DNA of 23,310 nucleotides from Bryobacterales bacterium (GTDB lineage: Bacteria; Acidobacteriota; Terriglobia; Bryobacterales; Bryobacteraceae). Below are positions 23,018 through 23,310 of the stretch, in pieces. The position numbers and the translations under genes are program-made. The number at the start of each line of letters is the position of its first letter. Position 1 is the first letter of the stretch. Where the stretch lies: the NCBI GenBank assembly GCA_003487005.1, contig DNFG01000367.1, forward strand, positions 1 through 23,310, in the 5' to 3' direction. The notes beneath the pieces were generated by a model. It saw only the letters and a list, made by a program, of their open reading frames with translations, had not been told where the DNA came from and did not search any database.

Positions 23018-23310
23018 GTGGCCTACCAACTCGGCACCACCTATCAGCCCCGCGGCGACCAGGGCGCCGCCATTGAAGCCCTCGTCCGCGGCGTTCACGA
23101 CGGCGACCCCCACCAGGTCCTGCTCGGCGTCACCGGCTCCGGCAAGACCTTCACAATGGCCAAGGTCATCGAACTCACCGGCCGCCCCGCCCTCATCCTC
23201 GCCCATAACAAGATCCTCGCCGCCCAACTCTACCAGGAATTCAAGCAGTTCTTCCCCAACAACGCCGTCGAATACTTCGTCAGCTATTACGACTACTACC
23301 AGCCCGAGGC
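23018..23310 (+). CDS. uvrB: UvrABC system protein B (5' part; runs off the window)
   Basis: The first 97 codons of UvrB, the damage-verifying helicase of nucleotide excision repair, continue past the right edge with no stop. Motifs present are [14 protein letters not shown], Walker [28 protein letters not shown] and the start of the beta-hairpin region [13 protein letters not shown], which inserts between DNA strands. Together these identify UvrB unmistakably. The start is GTG 23018; an earlier stop (the BrkB-type TGA at 22997-22999) is in the same frame and limits the start to this side. The rare GTG start has TATACT 7 nt upstream and no SD. The catalytic helicase motifs and UVR domain lie outside the window. 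Confidence 0.95.
   Translation, partial: MAYQLGTTYQPRGDQGAAIEALVRGVHDGDPHQVLLGVTGSGKTFTMAKVIELTGRPALILAHNKILAAQLYQEFKQFFPNNAVEYFVSYYDYYQPE

Noticed and set aside
1..23310. CRISPR array, IS element, prophage or toxin-antitoxin genes
   Set aside because: No regularly spaced repeats, terminal inverted repeats, transposase, integrase or small toxin/antitoxin pair could be seen on either strand.
1..23310. A selenoprotein gene with in-frame TGA
   Set aside because: All called genes end in stops consistent with their family lengths, and none shows a conserved continuation past a TGA.

Overview
The window is a gene-dense, high-GC chromosomal segment, about 97% coding. It most resembles an Acidobacteriota genome of the Solibacter/Bryobacter type. 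That assignment is an inference from gene content and style: Tat-exported TIM-barrel and dienelactone-hydrolase proteins, many Ala/Arg/Gly-rich products, ATP-type PEP carboxykinase, and conserved exported proteins of unknown function. No rRNA is present to confirm it. Twenty-four protein genes and one tRNA are supported. Two protein genes are cut by the window edges: the SbcC-like ATPase on the left and uvrB on the right. No IS, phage integrase, CRISPR array or plasmid gene is visible.

Left block (1-5599, all minus strand, read right to left). pckA is followed 20 bp later by a selenocysteine tRNA (selC). After another 27 bp comes a tight three-gene set: a WYL-domain regulator, an Mre11/SbcD-type nuclease and an SbcC/Rad50-type ATPase that runs off the left edge. 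This set is the most system-like part of the window. It pairs a candidate ligand- or ssDNA-sensing regulator with a DNA-end nuclease and ATPase, and the ATPase carries a beta-rich insert instead of a visible zinc hook.

Middle block (5600-13684). Housekeeping and exported proteins occur on both strands: an exported unknown, a PHP-domain phosphoesterase, a YgfZ/GcvT-like folate protein, a small membrane protein, a metallo-beta-lactamase-fold hydrolase, a conserved exported beta protein and a Tat-exported TIM-barrel protein. A minus-strand operon follows in the order scpA-scpB-rluB-like pseudouridine synthase-CoA-binding protein, probably continuing into the TIM-barrel gene. scpA/scpB encode the kleisin and winged-helix subunits of the SMC condensin.

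Right block (13742-23310). A DMT-family permease and a small VWA protein are on the plus strand. A long minus-strand run follows: dienelactone hydrolase, an NPP-like phosphodiesterase, accD, an ABC-F ATPase and an orphan NtrC-type sigma-54 activator. Two plus-strand genes finish the window, a YihY/BrkB-type membrane protein and the first 98 codons of uvrB.

Two features span the window. First, five genes that begin transcription units carry a -10-like hexamer (TATACT, TATCCT or TATCAT) only 6-8 nt before the start codon. Three of these five starts are GTG or TTG. This pattern predicts leaderless mRNAs. Second, the plus strand becomes strongly C-rich relative to G toward the right end, whichever strand the genes are on. 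That fits a replication-linked strand skew with the minus strand as leading strand.
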